Shown here: positions 13,301-25,787 of the stretch, one piece after another
How the letters are laid out: each line of letters opens with the position of its first letter
Position numbering within the stretch: the first letter of the stretch is position 1
NCBI RefSeq assembly: GCF_002999335.1
Contig: NW_020312148.1
Span: 186,001-250,000, forward strand
Source: Cyclospora cayetanensis
Lineage: Eukaryota > Apicomplexa > Conoidasida > Eucoccidiorida > Eimeriidae
Length of the DNA: 64,000 bases
Direction of reading: 5' to 3'
Notes under the pieces: generated by a model
What the model saw: the letters and a program-made list of their open reading frames with translations, nothing else
What the model was told of the DNA's origin: nothing
Database searches by the model: none
Position numbers and translations under genes: made by a program

Positions 13301-16300
13301 CCAGGGAGCTGGAGGGTGCGTGCGACAGCAGCCAGAGATCCGCAAGGGCCTCCCGGAGGAGATGCAGGAAAACAGGGAGGGTGCGGCAGGCGCCACGCAC
13401 GTGCTTACCAGGAGTGACGGAAGCTGTCTCCAGCACTTTGAGAAAGGCGCACACAGCCGCAGGGACTCAAGGGGAGCTGAAGGGCCCCTGTATGTACACC
13501 CAACCAGCAAAGCTACGCCATGCGGGGGACGGGGGCCGTACAACAGCAGCAGCACAGGCAAAGACGCGCAGCCTGTGGGAGCCGCTGCTGTGTCAAAGGC
13601 ATCCCTGTTGGCTGAGGACTGCAGCAGAGGCAACACGTGCGACAAACAGCAGCAGGTGCTGCAGCGGAGAAAATCCATCAATGTTGCGGGAAGGCTGATG
13701 CTGCAGCCACGCCCGTGCTGTGCCTTCTTGGGTGGAAACCCCTGCCTTGGCTCCAGCGGGCAGCCTCAGCCACTTCCACGGGAGCAACCACAGCAGCCGG
13801 CGCATGCTGTGCCTGCTGAAGGCGCTACATCCAATGCGCCTCTCTGTGGCGTGCCGACGTCTCCAGAAGCTTCAAAGGCCCAGGCTGCGCCGTCCTGGGT
13901 AGTGGAGAAGAAGTGCCGTGCAGCAGCAGCTGCTGCAGAGCAAGCCTCTCCTGCAATCCAAGAGGCTCCCCCGTCGCCTTCTGCCGTCCGCTGTACAGGC
14001 CCCCTTGCTCAGCTCCGTTTGCAGGGCTGTAAAACTGCTGCCGCTTTGACGCCAGAGCATTTGCAGCGCGACAGCAGCACGCCTCCGTGCAGCAGCGTCC
14101 CCTGCTTCGTCAGTAACGCAGACAGCCGACGTGTTGCAGCAAAGCTGTACCAAGAGGCCCCTCCACCGCGCTCCCTGGACGCGGCTGCACGGCCAGTTTG
14201 GCAAGCGGCTGCTCGGAGGGAATTCGTATCGGCAGCAGGGGGAGAAGAAGCAGGCTGCGCAACTCTAGAGAGCACTCCAGGGCAGCACAGAGGCAGCGGA
14301 GGCCCTAATGAGGCTCACGGCGCAGGGGTGGCGGACGCTAACGTGCAGACTCGCAGCAGCTGTAGCAGCATGCAAAGTAAAGACTATAAGCTAAGCAGAA
14401 AGAGCTGCAGCAGGGACCGCCGGAGAGGAGGCGGACCGCCAGCTCGCCAGCGTGATAATCTCTCTGAGATGCAGCGGCACCGATGGTCGCTCGACAGGGG
14501 TGGCGCGCATTCTTTTGCGGTGCTCCCTGCTCAAACTGCTTTTGGAGGGGGCTTTGTAGGCGGTCCCGTGAGGCTTCGCGAGCGCTGGCAGTCGCTCGTG
14601 CAACTGAGGCGCAACAGAAGGGGCCCCCTGCGAAGAAACGGGGGGCCGAAGCCGCCGCACGAGCAGAGTTACCAGAACTTTTTGAAGCCCCTCACAACAC
14701 GCAAGAAGGCCATTCTTTCGCGTGGCTCAAAAGGCTTTTTCCCACGAGTGCCTGTAAAGGAGGCGACCGAAGGAAAAGACGGAGTATCTAGAGCCGCCGA
14801 ACGACAGGAGGGTCAAAATAAGTCTGGGGAACGCAAACGTATTGAGCTCATGGGCCGTATGAGGCTTGCGAGTGGCACAGCCACCACAAAAGACGGTCTG
14901 AGACGGCCTGAAGAGCCGCGAGATTCTTTTCCCGGGGGATCGGAGTCAGTGGAGGTGTTGCATGCAAAGGTCTGGGAAGTGCTGCGGGCGGCTTCGGGAG
15001 CTGTTGTTTCCGTTGAGCTTCAGGAAGAAGGCAGTGTCTCGTCTCCCCGAGAAGCGTGTTGTTGTGCGCAAAAGACAGCCCCCAGGAAGAACAACGCCCC
15101 TCAGGAGGCCCTTCATTCTCTCGGCTGTTCTGCAGAAGCATCCCGTGCAGCACCGGCACGCGTTTCTCCACAGCGTCCAGCAGCGGCTGGCGCAGCCGCT
15201 GGGCAGGCAGCGAGGAAATGCCCTCAAACGAGAAGCCTTCTAGCGTCCCCCCAGCCGAAGCATTCCCTGCGTCAGGAGGGCCTCTCTGAGAAAGGGACTG
15301 CTTCTAAGGCGGACCTCTCCAAAGCGCTGAGGCGGCCGCAAAAAACAGCAGATTTGGACCACATAGTGCGGCTCTATAAATATGCAGCCATCAAACAGCA
15401 GCGATTAAAAGAGCTAAAGGCACAGGTGCGCCTCCCATGTCACTCTGGGTAGGGTAGTCGTAGGCGGAGCAAACTGCTGGAGCGGGGGAGGGGAGAGGGT
15501 GGCGAGAAGGAGAGGCCCCTGGCGAATGATCTCTGGGGAGCTCTTGGGAAGCCGAATTTTTGGGGCTAATCCCGCACTGCGCAGCAGCTTAAGTGGGATG
15601 GGAGCAGGGAGAAGCAACGCATCCACTACAGCTGCCCGTGCTGCTGGCGGTGCCTGTTCAAACCGCCATATTGCAGTTGCACTTTGGTCTGGGGGCGAGG
15701 GGGAAGTAGCATCGCCCCTCCGTGGCACCCATGCGCCGCTGTTTGCACTGCGACTGAATTCGCCAGCGCTTCTTGTTTCTGTGCGACCTGGTTTGCAGCG
15801 AGAGAGGGAGCTAGCCGAACGATTGCGACACGAGGCCCTTCAGCTCCGTCCTCGGCCTCCCCCATGGTACAGGCGCAGGCAGAGCCTCCTCAGTTCCAGC
15901 AACGACAACCGCAGCCTCGGGCAGCAGCTTTTGCCACCCAGATGCATGCACTGTTGCGTCGCCAACTCAGCTAGAGGCATGCGCTGTGAGTGTCTTCAGG
16001 CGCAAGCCCTTGGCCGCCTCCATCGACTCAGAGGCAAAGGAACCTGCGCCTTGCAGACGTCTCTGCTGCGGCGGAGTCCTCCTCCCCGCAGGAGGAGACC
16101 TCATGAGCCGCCAGCTGTCTCTAGATGAGCCCCAAGTATGTTTGGCTCAGTGCAAAGGAGGCATGCAAAGGGCGACTTATAAGTCTCCCTCTGCCAGTGC
16201 GCTGGGCAGCCAGCAGGCACATTATCCGCGCCATTCAGTCCCTAAGGGCCAAGCGGCGCTTCGCCCCACTCTGTGTGATCGAAAGCAGCTGAAGTCTCTG

Positions 16301-17788
16301 CTACTGCAAATCTTGGCGGAAGAAGCCTCCGGGGATGAGGGCTGCACTCCCAGAGCTGTACCGGAAAAGAACCATCAGGGGGCTGCAGCGGGCAAGCGGG
16401 CAAGCGTTGCTTCAACGGCGCGGCCGCAGGCAAAGAATTCGACACAGCAGCATCAGCAGCAGCAGACGGCGCAACAACAGCAGGCGCAGCGGCTGCTGGA
16501 GGCACAGCAGAGAGAATACGACACTGTGCAACGCCACCTGCTGCAACAAAATCAAGGCCTGCACCAGCGGCTGCAGTGGCACACGGGGGCCGTAGAGCTC
16601 TTCTCTCTTAAGCAAAACGCATACCGCATGCACAGGCAGCCTCAGCAAGAAGAAGCTCACGCTCAGGATTCGAGAGAAGCCACTGCTGCTGCGATCCACC
16701 CAATGATGCGCTGGACACTGCCGCCTCCCCGAGATATCCCTGTAGGGCCCTCCCGTGTCTCTTTGGGAATACAGCTGCGTCCAACACCTCTGCCCCTCCT
16801 GGAGCCGAAAGCTAGCCACAGAGGCACTGCCCTTCTCGAGACAGCCTACCGACCAGCAGCAGTAGCAAGGACAGCACCCAGATTCACAGGTGCCCCTGCG
16901 AGGCCATCCCGTCTGCAGGAGGCAACGCGCAAGCTCGCAGCGTGTGCTAGCCCTTCCGGTGTGTCAGGCCGGCGGAGTGCCAGCGCTACCTTCTCTGCTG
17001 CTCCATTAGGAAGGCCTCCAGCGGTCAGTACAGCAGCGGGGGCGCGTCAAGGCAGTGCCTGCAAGCAAAAGCACGCCTCCACACTAGCCCCATTTGTTTG
17101 CGGCAGCACACGGAAAAGCCACAACATTCGGCTCCAGCAAGCAGCAGAAGCAGCAGCAGCACGACTGGCAGTGCGGCGGAACGGCGGGCACGCCAGGTCA
17201 CACAGTATGGGAGCTCTGCTGGAGAGCAGCAAGGCGTCCCCGACAGGGCTGCAGCAGGAGCCAGCTGCTGCTGCAACCCTGTCGAGTGTGCTTCCAGCAA
17301 GCAATTCAAAGAGGCCAAGTAGCAGTCCGTCACGTGAGACGCGGCGAAGGCGCGCAATGTACGCCTCGCAGCGCCAGCAGGCGGCATCGGCAGCAGCGGT
17401 CGTAGCTGCAAAGAGCGCAGCCCTTGCAGCAGAAGCTGCTTCAGCAGAAGCGGAGGCCGAGGCGGGAGCAGTGCAGGCAGCAGCAGCGGAGCTGGCGGCT
17501 CTGCAGACGCGAGCTGCCTTGGAGCTTCTGTCGCTGTACGGGGCAGCAGCGCAGGACGAGTTTTCGCGAGGGTTCTCGGTAGAGGGAATGAGGCCTTTCC
17601 CGAGTTCCCCGCGGCAGGGGACGTGGGCTTCCTGCCAGCGCTCGACGAAGCAGCTTGCGAGACAAACCGTGGAGAGGCTGCATACAACGGCGAGCTCTCT
17701 AGACCTGCTTGGGGAGCAAGAAGACCGAGAAACACAACCCACGAAGAAGTGGACTGGCTGGGAAGCGCCGTTCTATATGCATTCGTGA
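10397..17788 (+). CDS. Large low-complexity protein with short coiled coils, 4 exons, 2,214 aa
   Basis: Exons: 10397-11436, 11678-15425, 15799-15866, 16000-17788, joined in phases 2, 0 and 2. The start is a true ATG. Exon 1 is Ser/Pro-rich. Exon 2, 3.7 kb without a stop, is rich in Ala, Ser, Gln and Arg, and its end (LYKYAAIKQQRLKELKAQ) runs as heptads into the 68-nt exon 3 (RERELAERLRHEALQ). That continuity, together with phase agreement, is the best support for the splicing. Exon 4 has Gln-rich coiled-coil-like sequence (QQAQRLLEAQQREYDTVQRH) followed by long Ala/Glu stretches. No enzymatic domain, signal peptide or membrane segment is visible. Composition is typical of coccidian-restricted proteins, so a cytoskeletal or scaffold role is only a guess. 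A 399-aa open frame on the opposite strand (11807-13006) is most likely a shadow. Confidence 0.72.
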
Positions 17789-18684
17789 CCGATCTATTCG
17801 ATAGAGAAAGGCCTCCTGCACTCAAACTCTGGGGGCCCTCTCCTCTGCTTACTAGGAGCACTAGTCCCCATCGACCTCCTGACGCTCTATTAGCGTCTGC
17901 CGCGCTGGGGGGAAACTCCATCATGCACGAGGTGAGGTAAAGCCCAACACGCGAGAAAAGCTCTTTCGGCGAGAAATGTGCCTGGCGAATAGGAGATGCC
18001 CCTCAAGACCTCATAGCTTTTCGTAGCTTCGCCTTTTCGCATCCGCACAGGCTGGATGTTTGTACTCCCCGCAGGGGAGGTGACTAAAAGGCAGTAGTGG
18101 CAGCAAGAGGGGGGCAAAGGAGGGGGGAGAATGCGTGGGCAAGGTGCAAGCGTGGGCATGCATGATGCTGGCTACTAGCAATTGAGTAAGCGTCGAAAGC
18201 AATTCAACTGAAATCAAAGCGATCTGACGCCTCAAAGGAGGGCCCCAGAGGGCAGGAGAGGGCGGCAGTGTCCGTGTGGCACAAAACAAGTCCCCCGAGG
18301 CCATGCAAATACGGGCCAGAGCGGCACAGAGCGCAGCACAGGGGTATCATAAAAAGACGCGGCCTGGTTCGGATTAGAGGATAGACGGCGGCACGTGGCA
18401 AAAAGGGGCACAGTGAGAGAGCTTTAACCAGCAATGCACCCAAAGACAGAACAAGAAAATGTTGTGAGACGCCAAAGTCGCGGGAGAAACCATTTCAAAG
18501 TATCCCGTGGCAGAGCTTGCTTGCTACTCTACAGGCGCAAAGCCCATCGCACAGTGTGCCTCGTAGACACATGATGACCTGAGGGAGCCTCAGGGAGCCT
18601 TGACCAGGTCCACTGAAGGCCAGGTAGCCAGAGATGTTAGTGAAAACTTCTACTACCCTATGCCCCATACGTCGGTGTGTTCCG
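17789..18684. other. Convergent 3' intergenic region
   Basis: About 0.9 kb separates the stop codons of the plus-strand 2,214-aa gene and the minus-strand RecG gene. No coding signal or repeat was recognised; it should contain both 3' UTRs and polyadenylation sites. Confidence 0.5.
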
Positions 18685-21600
18685 CTATATAGAAAGGATC
18701 CAGTCTGTCTTCTCTTGAGGCATCAGCACTTGAACAGCATCCACTAGGTCCCTTGTTTCCCTAGCCAAGGATTCTTGTAGGGCCCTGCTCTTCTGCTGCT
18801 CTCCGGCCGCACATGCGGGGGCCTCTGGGGGAGCCGGAGCTTTGGGGACCCCTAGCACTGCCTCCTTTTCAGTCGTTGTGCTGTGCAGAGCGGCGTCCTG
18901 CGGGCAAACGCTCTTACCGCATCCCTTGCTAAAATTCCAAGAACTCCCTTCCTTAAGACCTTCTAAGGAAGCCTGCACGCTTGCCGCTCCTGGCAAAGCC
19001 TGTAAGAGAGGTAAAGGCCCTGGTGAGCTTTCAGGGCCCCTGCTAGAGCCTTCGTCTCGCAGGTAAATCTGCAAGAGTTCTCGTGCGTCTTGAGCAGCTT
19101 CCCTTTGGAGCTTGAGTCGCTCCTCGAGCGGAATCCCAGTAAAAAGCCTGAGCGAGCATCATAGACTACACGTTCCGTCCCACACTATCTCCCCCGAGAC
19201 GCGAAAGGCCTGCTGCAGAGCTGAACCTTGCACGGGCCTTCCAGAGGTGCAGCTAAGCTCTAAAGTAACCCCAGCTGCCAGCTGTAATTTTAGCCTCTGA
19301 CTCCCTCCCTCTTTTCCCCGCGAGAGCACGAAGATGGGGTCTCTGAGGGCCGCTCTGCGAGGCCTGGGTAAACAAAAGTTGCACTGCGACGAAAAAAATA
19401 AGGCCCCTCCCGAGACTCCCGCCTTACCCGACGTCAGTTCGGCCATGCTGAAGAGAGCCAAAGAGAGTTCCGCTGCCGCGCAGGCTTGCATCCCTGGAAG
19501 CAATGCAGAAGCCGTCGGTCGTGGCGGCTGCTGCGGTTAGACGTGCCACTGCCCTCTCGTCGAGGCCCTGCGGTGCAAATACAATGAACGCCCCCTACAA
19601 GCTGCACTGGGAAGCCGCGAACCTAGTTGTCGGCAGAAAAGTGGATATCTTGAGCAGAGGAAGCAGAACGCGATCGCGAGGAGGTACTCTTAGTTTTGGG
19701 GAAGGCAAGCAAAAACAGGACGCGCGGCCACAAAGGCACAGCGCCCGCATGTAAGCGACGACGCACGAGGCGCACATCCGAGTTCAGCGAGGAGACTCTT
19801 ACCTTGCCGGACGAATCGAAGAGCAGATAGCATAAGGCCGACTGTGTAGGATCTCGCATGACTCTGCCTCGCAGCTGGTGCAGTTGGCTAATTCCAAACC
19901 TGCGACAAAGAGGAGCGCAGGCAAACAGCGGGCCACAGAAGGAGCCGTCTGCAGCGCAAGAAGGAGGCCAAGAGGGGAAGGGGGTAAAATGTACCCGCTG
20001 AGCATCTCAAGTGACAGATCACGAATGCCTAAGAATGCAAACAGTGGGAGGGAGCCCTCATCTCCACCGACTACGGCAGGGGCGGCCATCTTAGGGAAGC
20101 AGGTCTCGAGAAGTGCGTCATCAGGAGCAGAAACGCAGGGAGTGGCAAACAACACAGGCCTTGAGAAGGGCGGACGTGCCCTCTATACAAGACAATTGGG
20201 GGGGCAGCCTTCTAGGCTTGCTTGCTTGCCTCTCAGCAGAATCAACAACGATGAACGCGGCGTTAGGCACGTCAATGCCGACTTCGACTACCGTTGTCGA
20301 AACTAATACGGAGATGACACCGGACCTAAAGAGACGCAGAACCTCTTGCTGGTCCTTCTGAGCCATTCGCCCGTGCAGCAAGCCAAACCTGCAGCGGCGT
20401 CGCAGGAGCAGATTACATTGGCAGAAGCACGACCAGGATTGAAGCAGAGAGCATAGCAACTGAGCAATCGAGCGCCTCTCTAGCCGCACCCGTGAACCTA
20501 CAGGCGGACGCCAACATTTCTTCAGTTCCTCATCGCAGACCGACATCCGTGGCAGCGAACAAAGCCATCGACCGAGAAGGAGGTACATACACATATACAG
20601 TTGTCTATACCCTATAGCGATACATGTATGGGCAGCGCAAAGGAAGCGGCGACATTTCTAATAGGCACGTGCAAAAATACGCACTGAGATGTCTGTGCAT
20701 CCACTTGCTCCAGGATTTTTGCCATACATGCATACTTGCACATATCCACATATATACATGTATATATATACATATACATATATACACGTGAGTATATGCA
20801 TGCAGGTACGTGTCTAGTGCCTACGGCCAGCATGCCTGTGCAGTTGCTATGCATTGCAAGCCCATGTCTTTATGAATATGCGTTCGGAAGCGGCACAACC
20901 CCAGCGCCTGTCAGCGATTTTACTCGTAGAGCAGCGGCGGCTCCCACATTTCGCGAGGTAAGCAAATGCCTTTCGTGGGCCGTCTCCTCGCGCGCCTCCG
21001 TACGCAAAACGTACCGAATGTGGGGCAATTTTTGCTGCAGTTCCCTAAAGGCCCGAGACGCAGTGCGGTGGCTTCGCTCTCCCCCTTCCTGCATGCACCC
21101 CCAGCGTCTGCTGCTCGTGATGCCAGCGCCGAGAGACGCGCCTGTCTCTTCGACAAAGGGGCAGATCCAGTAGGCTTGGCGTCCAGCCGTCACGCAGTCT
21201 TGAAGCTCCTTGTAGACCTCTTCAAGGGCGTTCTTGTCAGACCGGTCCACGACTTTGGTGAAGACTCTAGGCGTCGATCCTTCGGCGACCTCTTTTAGGA
21301 GCTCTTGAGGTGAGCCCTCGGCGTTTGCCTTCAACGGCGGAGTAATACGGATGGCGTCGAAAGCAGAAGCAGCAGCCAATGACGGCCTTCCTGCTGAAGC
21401 ATGTGTTGCTCCTCCGCCTGGTACCCCTGGTCCTGGTGCTAAGGAGGCCCCTTCAGTTCGCCGCTGCAGTCTGGATAGCTGCAGCAGGCCACAGTGAGAC
21501 ATCAGCTGCGTACGCGGGATGGGTGTTGCTGTTAGCAGCAAAACGTCGCAGAGTCCCTTCGCCTCCTCCGCGCCGCCCTTCTCCTCCCCCTGAGGCTGCG

Positions 21601-24600
21601 CCTTCTCAGCAGCAGCAGGACCGTAGGGAGGGCCTTTCATGCAGTCTCTCAGCAGCTTGCTGCGCTGGTGCACTCCAAATTTGTGTTGCTCGTCAATCAC
21701 CAAGAGGCCCAGCCTAAGTAAGAGACACAGGAAGAAGCCTTATGGCCAGCAGATGGCGTCTCGAGCGGCAGCTGCTGGTCTGCTGCTGCGAAGCGGCTGG
21801 CACGCCGCGCAGATAACCGCCGGTGCACTTGCACGCGCAAGGCCGTAGGCTCACGAGTCGCAGAAGCAGCAGCAGCAGCAGCACTCGCAGAAGCAGCAGT
21901 AGCACTCGCAGCAGCAGCAGCAGCTCCACTTGCAGTAACCTCATGAGGCAGTAAGAGGGAGTGAGCGCACGGACCGAGGAAATCGAACGTAGCGCTGCAA
22001 CAGTGCATGAGTTCCCACAACGATCAGCTGCTCGCCGGCCTGAGACGGAGCAAACCTCAGCAGTACGTGAGGCCCAGTAGCTAGCCCGTGGGTAGCCTCT
22101 ATCTCCTATGCTGCCAAACGTGTGGCGCGAACCTTAACGCTTGGCCCTATAAACCGTCGAATAGCCCGCTATGCCGTGGGGCACGTGTTGCGTGTTCTGC
22201 ACACGGGGGAGCCTACGGACGTTGATGGCTCGGGTGATCTCTTCTTTGCTAGGGACGTTTCCTGTTAACAGAGACACCTTGAGGCCTAGAGGCGCCAGCA
22301 GCTCCCCGATACTGAGCCGCAACGCAGTCATCACACTGACTGAAGACGCCCATCGAAGGGGGCACTTGAAGGTAAATGCCTCTACTTTGGTGTGTCGTGC
22401 GTGCAGGGAGCGCCGTGGGGTGTCAGTACCCCCCTGTCCCCCGCGAACAGATTTCTTTTTTGCGTGCGGCTGAAGAACATTCGGTCGTTGTTTTGCTGGT
22501 GGTGGACACCTGTGTTTCTGCGCAGCTGCTGCGGTGACATACACTTTCTTATGCTGCCGTGCCAAAGCAGTAGTAGGTGCGAGCAGCGCGGCTTGCCGGC
22601 CACTCAAGGCTGCAAGAACCATCGCTCCGGCTGCAACTATTGTCTTGCCGCTCCCCACATCGCCTGCAAACAAGACAGCACACGCAGCCGCAGACTCCCT
22701 CCCGTTATGCCCAGCGGCAGGGGCAAGGGCAGCAGCAGCAATTAAAAAAGCGTCGCAAGCGCAATGCGCCAACTCGGAAAAGGCCGTTCGCCACGTGGAA
22801 GCGCTGAGCAGGCACCTTGCACAAGGCGTCGCATAGGTCTTGGCATGCGCATGTCCGCTTCGATTTCTGCTAGAGCCTGAAAAAAGGAACCCGAAAGCAC
22901 GCCACGGCGGAGGGATATATATATATATATAGATATACATAAATTCGGTTCTCGAGACAGACAGAGAAAACGGACAGCCGCGAAAGACACCCCACACTGG
23001 TGAAATCGGGGTGCATACGGCAAGGGTGCAGCACCCGTACAGCGGAACATTCTACAATGTTGCAAATTGCGGAATAGTCCCTTCCCACCAGCTGTGTCTG
23101 CAGCGCCCTTTACTTAGCGCCAGCATGCAGGATTATCTGGCGTGTAGAATATGTATTATGTACAATATACATGCCACCTGAGTGTGTGTTGTGTGCTTGG
23201 CGGGGTGCCCGCAGAGGGCATTTCAGATGCATACCAAGAAATAAAACAGGAAGTGGGTACGAGATCTATCTAACGGAAGAGAAAGCAAGAGAGCGCTACG
23301 GTAGCTGGCATGTCTTACTTCGGCTTGTGAGGGCGTCGGAGTGAATGGGAGTGAGCGCAGAAAGAGCTGCAGGGAAGTCTCGCCGTCGGTTGAGGACGCT
23401 GTCGGAGGTGCAAAGGCCCTGCCCAGCTGCAGCAAAAAGACTGGCAAAAGCACAAAAACTGCGTGAGCTAAGGCACGCAGATGTCTCGACAACAACAAAG
23501 CAACTCGATAGAGAAACACAAAAGCGAGTAGGTGCTGAGGGAGAGCCGATGGTGCGAAGAAAGCGCGAAAGCAAGCAATCCGAATGATGTTGGAGCCGTG
23601 TCAAGTAGTGGAGAGACTCCGGATCGCATTGGTGGCAGCTGTAAGTAAGAGCGCAGCTCGTGGAGCGAAAGCAAGGCATCACTATACATATGTAGGAGTC
23701 ACCGCAGCAACAGCAGAGGGAACGGCAGCAAGACACATGATGTACCTTTAGCAGCCGCAACTCTGCAGCAAGGTGCATCCAAAGAAGCAAATCAAACGCG
23801 ATCCTCCTGCGAGCATCTGGCAGCTCCGAGGCCACTCGAGGAAAGTGCAGCCTCCTTAGAGCCTCGGCGAAAGCTGGGAAAGCAGCAAGCGCAACAACGC
23901 GACGAAAGACATCCCATGAGCACCTCCGAAGAGAGCGACTTCGAGGACGCCTGCAGGGGCATGGAGTGCACGACAACGACAGAAGTGGACGCGAAGGCAG
24001 CAGTTTTATGCACTAGCAGCGCCCTCAGCAGGCCTCGACATCCGAGACTTCCTGGGGTGGATACCGAAGAAAAGTTAGCAAGGCAACACGAAAGGGAGAT
24101 GCTCCAGCGCAACACCTTTGCGGTGTACATACACCCGTCGACGCCAAATAAACACTACTGCAGCCCCTACACAACGTGTGTGCCACAGGGATGGAGCGCG
24201 CAAACAACACACATAGGAGGCGCCTCTTCTCCCTAATCGCCTTTGGCAGCAAATCAGGAGCTCTAGCTACACTCGCGAGAAGTTCCTTCATTGCATCCTT
24301 CAAGATCTTTGTCGGGACTGATGGCACTGCGAGGTATACAGGAAACAGAGACCGTAGCGGCTGCCCCTTCTGCTCCGGCTGTCCATTCTGCAGCTCTTGC
24401 AGCTGCTGGAAGTGCTGTGCCTGCTGCTGCTGCCGATAATTCAGACGTTGATGAGCGGAACTTGCGTCCTCCCGCCTTCCCAAAGCTCTTGAGCAAGCGC
24501 TTGAGTGAGCCTTGGGGTCTTTTGGAAGCCAAAGACTCGACTGGCTAGCGGATTCTGGTCCTGCTGCTGCTGTCTTCTCCTCGTTGGCAGGCTGTGCTGC

Positions 24601-25742
24601 TCCTGCTGCCATCTCGTCGTCCTCAAGCTCTCTTCTGACTGGTGACGCCGGTAAGAATAGCAATGCAGCTGCCCTGCGTTCAGTGCTGTCGCTGGTGCCG
24701 TCCTCTCCTACAGGTACACCGGCAAGAGCAGCAGCGCTGGCAGAAGACCGGAAGGCTTCTTCCGAGGATGCAAGGATTTCAATCTTGGGATTAACCATGG
24801 TCAAGGCGCGACTCCTCTCCTTTTTAACTGCCTATACACCCCAGGGCACAACCAGAGACACCGGAACCATGAGGTTGTAAAATTGCTGGTGCTGGTGCTG
24901 TTGTTGTTGCTGCTGCTGCTGTTGCAAGCGCGTTCTTACCTTTCCCGTCACGGCGACAATCTGGCCAGCGCGAAGCTGGAGCAGCTGGCGAAATTTTCCG
25001 ATCCAGGATACTCGCAGAGCGGGGACCTCGTCTTTCTTCTTGCTTCTCCTCTTCTTTTTCTCGTTGCTGCCCTCCCTACCGCCGCTCTTCTCGCCGCTGC
25101 AGACAGCAGAGCCGTCTTCAGGAGCAGCGCTGCAGCTTCCCTCTAAGAGACCTTGTACTTTAGCCGTTGAAAGCATCAGCCGACCTGGGCTCCGCAGGCG
25201 GCAGTGGGAAATCTGCAAAGGCAGGCCGCATGCAGCGCCGCGCAAAGCCTCGCATGATAACGGCTAAAGCAACTGCAAAGCCCCTAGAGTAAGGGCCTTC
25301 TTCTCCCTTCAACTCTTCATCCTCACTACACTCCGCACGGGGTTGAGACGCATATGTGCGCGCATGCCTCTTGCAACAAGAATGCGCTTCCTGGGAGGGA
25401 ATCCAGAAGTCTCAGCGCAGCACAGCACATTTTCCCTGAAACCTTGCACAATAGGCCTTTTTTCTCCTCCTTTCTCAACTAGATTCTTGGTGGCTGCCTT
25501 TAAGGCTTTGCGCAGATGCTCAGCGTGGGAAACGTCACAGAAATGTGTTTGCAAAGCTCGCCGTACCAACACCTTTGCCAATACTTTTCTTAAAGATGCA
25601 TGCGCATTAATAAACTGCCATTAGGAACTAAATTGCGGTGTACGTGCCCTATATATACACACCCTCTCTAAGCAGCCCACAAAGGTGACTGGCCCTCCTT
25701 GGAGGTGCAGAGGCGCCTCCTTTTCGGCATCATCCGCATCCC

Positions 25743-25787
<45 letters not shown>

